This document shows positions 5,515 through 7,281 of a stretch of DNA of 7,281 bases, piece after piece. The stretch spans positions 1-7,281 of the forward strand of contig JBHHYN010000133.1 of NCBI GenBank assembly GCA_046757565.1. Reading direction: 5' to 3'. The position numbers and the translations under genes were made by a program. The first letter of the stretch is position 1. Each line of letters starts with the position of its first letter. Below the pieces are notes generated by a model. That model was given only the letters and a program-made list of their open reading frames with translations. It did not search any database and was not told where the DNA came from. This stretch comes from JBHHYN01 sp046757565 (GTDB lineage Bacteria; Pseudomonadota; Gammaproteobacteria; Eutrophobiales; Eutrophobiaceae).

Positions 5515-6657
5515 ATGCGCAAAATAATGAACGGCGCGGAAGCGATGGCTGAGGCCGCAAAAATGGCCGGTGTACGAGTGACATCGGTGTTTCCGATTAC
5601 ACCACAGACCGAGGTTACGGAGCTTCTCTGCAATAATCCAGGCATTACCACACTACGTGGTAACTCGGAATACAACGTCATGGCCCTCACCCAGGGCGCA
5701 GCATGGGGTGGCGTACGTGTCTTCACCGTTACGGCCGGTCAAGGCCTGGTGCTAATGAGCGAACTGATGTGGGAAGTCGCCGGCAATCGTCTGCCCATTG
5801 TCATGGGGGTCTTTAGCCGCGCGCTGAAGGGTCCTACCTGGAGCCTGGGTTCTCAGCAGAACGATGCACTGATGATGCGCGATACCGGTTGGCTGCAATT
5901 CTATTGTGAATCGGCGCAAGAGATCTTCGACTACATCCTCATCGCCTACAAGATTTGCGAGCAAGTGAAAATACCGGCCATGGTGATTGGCGATGGATTC
6001 TACTTGAGCCATACCAAGGAAACCGTCGAGCTGCCGGAGGCGCAGCTGGTGGAACGATTTCTGCCGCCCACATCACCGCAGGAGTTGTTACCGATCGGAC
6101 CGGGATCCACGGTTTTTGCCAGCAAGCGTCCCGTTGTCGACTACTTCGTCTTCTATGAGGAACTGAACGATATGATCCGCAAACTGCCGGATGGGCCGTT
6201 GCCGGGTGTCTTCTCGGAATTTGAAGCAGTGTTTGGCCGTAGCCGCAACCTGGTCGAAACGCACAAGTGCGGGATGGCTAAGACAGTGTTCGTCACCTCC
6301 GGGATCACGGCCGGTACGGTACGCGCCTACATTGACGAACACGCAAAAGAATGCGTCGATGTGGGACTCATCAAGCTGCTGGCCCTGCGTCCGTTCCCCG
6401 AGCGGCAGCTTGTCGAGGCGATCGGCCCTCAGGTCGAGCATCTCGTGGTATTGGATCGTAACCTCAGTGTGGGACGCGGTGGCATCTGGGCACAGGAGAT
6501 CTCAACCACGCTGTTCAACCGGGAGGGAGCGCGTCCGAAACTCTACAACTACATCATCGGCATTGGCGGCGAGAACTTCGACCAGCGGATGGTCAAACGC
6601 ATCCATATGCGCATCATGAGCGGCGAAGCCGACACCATGCCTCGTTTCGTGCACTGA
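5515..6657 (+). CDS. 2-oxoacid:acceptor oxidoreductase alpha subunit (PorA/PadG-like)
   Basis: The 380-residue protein has the family start MNGAEAMAEAAKMAGV followed by FPITPQTE (PITP at 27-30, the Thr that contacts the 2-oxoacid carboxylate in pyruvate:ferredoxin oxidoreductase). Glu52 in GNSEYNVM fits the glutamate that activates thiamine diphosphate, and Arg102 in SRALKGP fits the second substrate-binding Arg. The C-terminal half (from about residue 255, KTVFVTSGITAGTVRAYID, then GLIKLLALRPFPERQLVEA) is the transketolase C-terminal-like domain. It pairs with the beta subunit to bind TPP at the interface. The ATG at 5515 is preferred because homologues begin M-x-K-x-M/L-x-G and a GAGAA site lies seven bases upstream; an ATG at 5485 would overlap the upstream gene by 20 bp. 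The gap to the upstream stop is 10 bp. The substrate is unknown; phenylglyoxylate, indolepyruvate and pyruvate types are all possible. Confidence 0.9.
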   Translation: MRKIMNGAEAMAEAAKMAGVRVTSVFPITPQTEVTELLCNNPGITTLRGNSEYNVMALTQGAAWGGVRVFTVTAGQGLVLMSELMWEVAGNRLPIVMGVFSRALKGPTWSLGSQQNDALMMRDTGWLQFYCESAQEIFDYILIAYKICEQVKIPAMVIGDGFYLSHTKETVELPEAQLVERFLPPTSPQELLPIGPGSTVFASKRPVVDYFVFYEELNDMIRKLPDGPLPGVFSEFEAVFGRSRNLVETHKCGMAKTVFVTSGITAGTVRAYIDEHAKECVDVGLIKLLALRPFPERQLVEAIGPQVEHLVVLDRNLSVGRGGIWAQEISTTLFNREGARPKLYNYIIGIGGENFDQRMVKRIHMRIMSGEADTMPRFVH

Positions 6658-6691
6658 CAGCCCAGTTGAAACACATACAGGACCACGACCC

Positions 6692-7281
6692 ATGCTGACA
6701 TTTCCACAATTCAAAGAGCAAATCATGTACGGCGGCCACAGTGCCTGCCCCGGCTGCGGCTCCACGGTAGCGCTACGGATGGTACTCGACGCATTGGGCC
6801 GGAACACGACCATGTTCGTCCCAGCGAGCTGCGCCAGCACCTACGTTGGCGCCGTCAAGTCCACTACTCGCGCACATACCGTACAGTGCCTCTATGCGAG
6901 CGCCTTCGGGCAGGCGGCCGGCTATGTCACGGCGCGACGCCTGGAGGGCGATGACGTACAGGTGCTGATCTGGGGAGGTGATGGCGCTTTCTACGACATT
7001 GGCATGGATGGCCTGTCCCACGTCGCTGCGCAGGGGTTCGACATCGTTGCGGTCTGTAATGACAATCAGGGCTACATGAACACCGGCCATCACAGTTCGA
7101 GTTCCACCATCCCCGGCACCACCACTAAACTTACCCCTGCAGGCATGCAAACCGGCCACAAGGAGATTATGGATATTATGGTGGCCCACAACGTCACTTA
7201 CGCCGCTACCATTTCCGCCGCCTACCCGGAAGACCTGAAGGCAAAGATTGTGAAGTCGAAGGGACTGCCCGGCTTCAAGTT
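6692..7281 (+). CDS. 2-oxoacid:acceptor oxidoreductase beta subunit, partial (PorB/PadI-like)
   Basis: The reading frame is open from the ATG to the right edge (196 codons, no stop), so the gene is cut by the window; the family is usually about 280-320 residues. Residues 14-23 read GGHSACPGCG. Cys19, Cys22 and Cys47 repeat the 3- and 25-residue spacing of the proximal [4Fe-4S] ligands in pyruvate:ferredoxin oxidoreductase; the fourth Cys would lie beyond the window. The thiamine diphosphate motif is complete: GDG at 96-98, then DN at 124-125 inside DNQGYMNTG, close to the PorB form DNEAYMNTG. The SSSTIPGTTTKLTPAG stretch matches the following conserved loop. It therefore holds TPP and the first Fe-S cluster. 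The ATG is supported by an AGGA site at 6679-6682, and it lies 34 bp after the alpha stop, in the same operon. Confidence 0.92.
   Translation, partial: MLTFPQFKEQIMYGGHSACPGCGSTVALRMVLDALGRNTTMFVPASCASTYVGAVKSTTRAHTVQCLYASAFGQAAGYVTARRLEGDDVQVLIWGGDGAFYDIGMDGLSHVAAQGFDIVAVCNDNQGYMNTGHHSSSSTIPGTTTKLTPAGMQTGHKEIMDIMVAHNVTYAATISAAYPEDLKAKIVKSKGLPGFK

Noticed and set aside
5118..5726. Minus-strand open frame (202 codons) across the flavoprotein-alpha junction
   Set aside because: It runs antisense to two well-supported genes, including the Cys-rich ferredoxin domain, and has no recognisable domain.

Overview
The window looks like part of a bacterial chromosome, most likely a proteobacterium. This is inferred from the moderately GC-rich coding sequence, compact operons, recognisable Shine-Dalgarno sites and a short GGAATGACG-type palindromic repeat of a kind common in proteobacterial intergenic DNA. 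No rRNA, tRNA, CRISPR, insertion sequence or phage gene is visible. The taxonomic guess is only moderately supported.

The layout is two operons that diverge from one control region at about 3057-3238. Leftward (minus strand), in order of transcription, are four genes: a Dabb-type alpha/beta-barrel protein (3056-2733), an amidase-signature hydrolase of the GatA/AtzE type (2705-1320), a DUF2848 protein with a possible FAH-like metal site (1170-466), and a very small GatC/AtzG-like protein (420-211). A 149-bp gap with a short hairpin separates the amidase from the DUF2848 gene. The 210 bases at the left edge hold no gene I can support.

Rightward (plus strand) is a complete set of genes for a thiamine-diphosphate (TPP) and iron-sulfur 2-oxoacid:acceptor oxidoreductase. 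These are the gamma subunit (3239-3799), a large fusion of a GltD-like FAD/NAD(P)H module with a C-terminal 2x[4Fe-4S] ferredoxin (3792-5504), the alpha subunit (5515-6657) and the beta subunit (6692 to beyond the right edge). The genes overlap or lie within about 35 bases of each other, so they are probably co-transcribed. The subunit set resembles phenylglyoxylate:NAD+ oxidoreductase (PadEFGHI) and other Por/Vor/Ior enzymes. Here the ferredoxin-like delta subunit and the NAD(P)H-dehydrogenase subunit are one polypeptide.

A working model, which is inference, is a catabolic module. The leftward operon would hydrolyse an amide (amidase plus its small partner) and process the product (DUF2848 and Dabb proteins). 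The rightward enzyme would oxidatively decarboxylate a resulting 2-oxoacid to an acyl-CoA and pass the electrons through Fe-S clusters and FAD to NAD(P)+. The substrate cannot be read from the sequence. The shared intergenic region carries an AT-rich inverted repeat overlapping a candidate leftward promoter and a separate perfect 16-bp palindrome just upstream of the gamma gene. Both are good operator candidates, but no regulator gene is present in the window.
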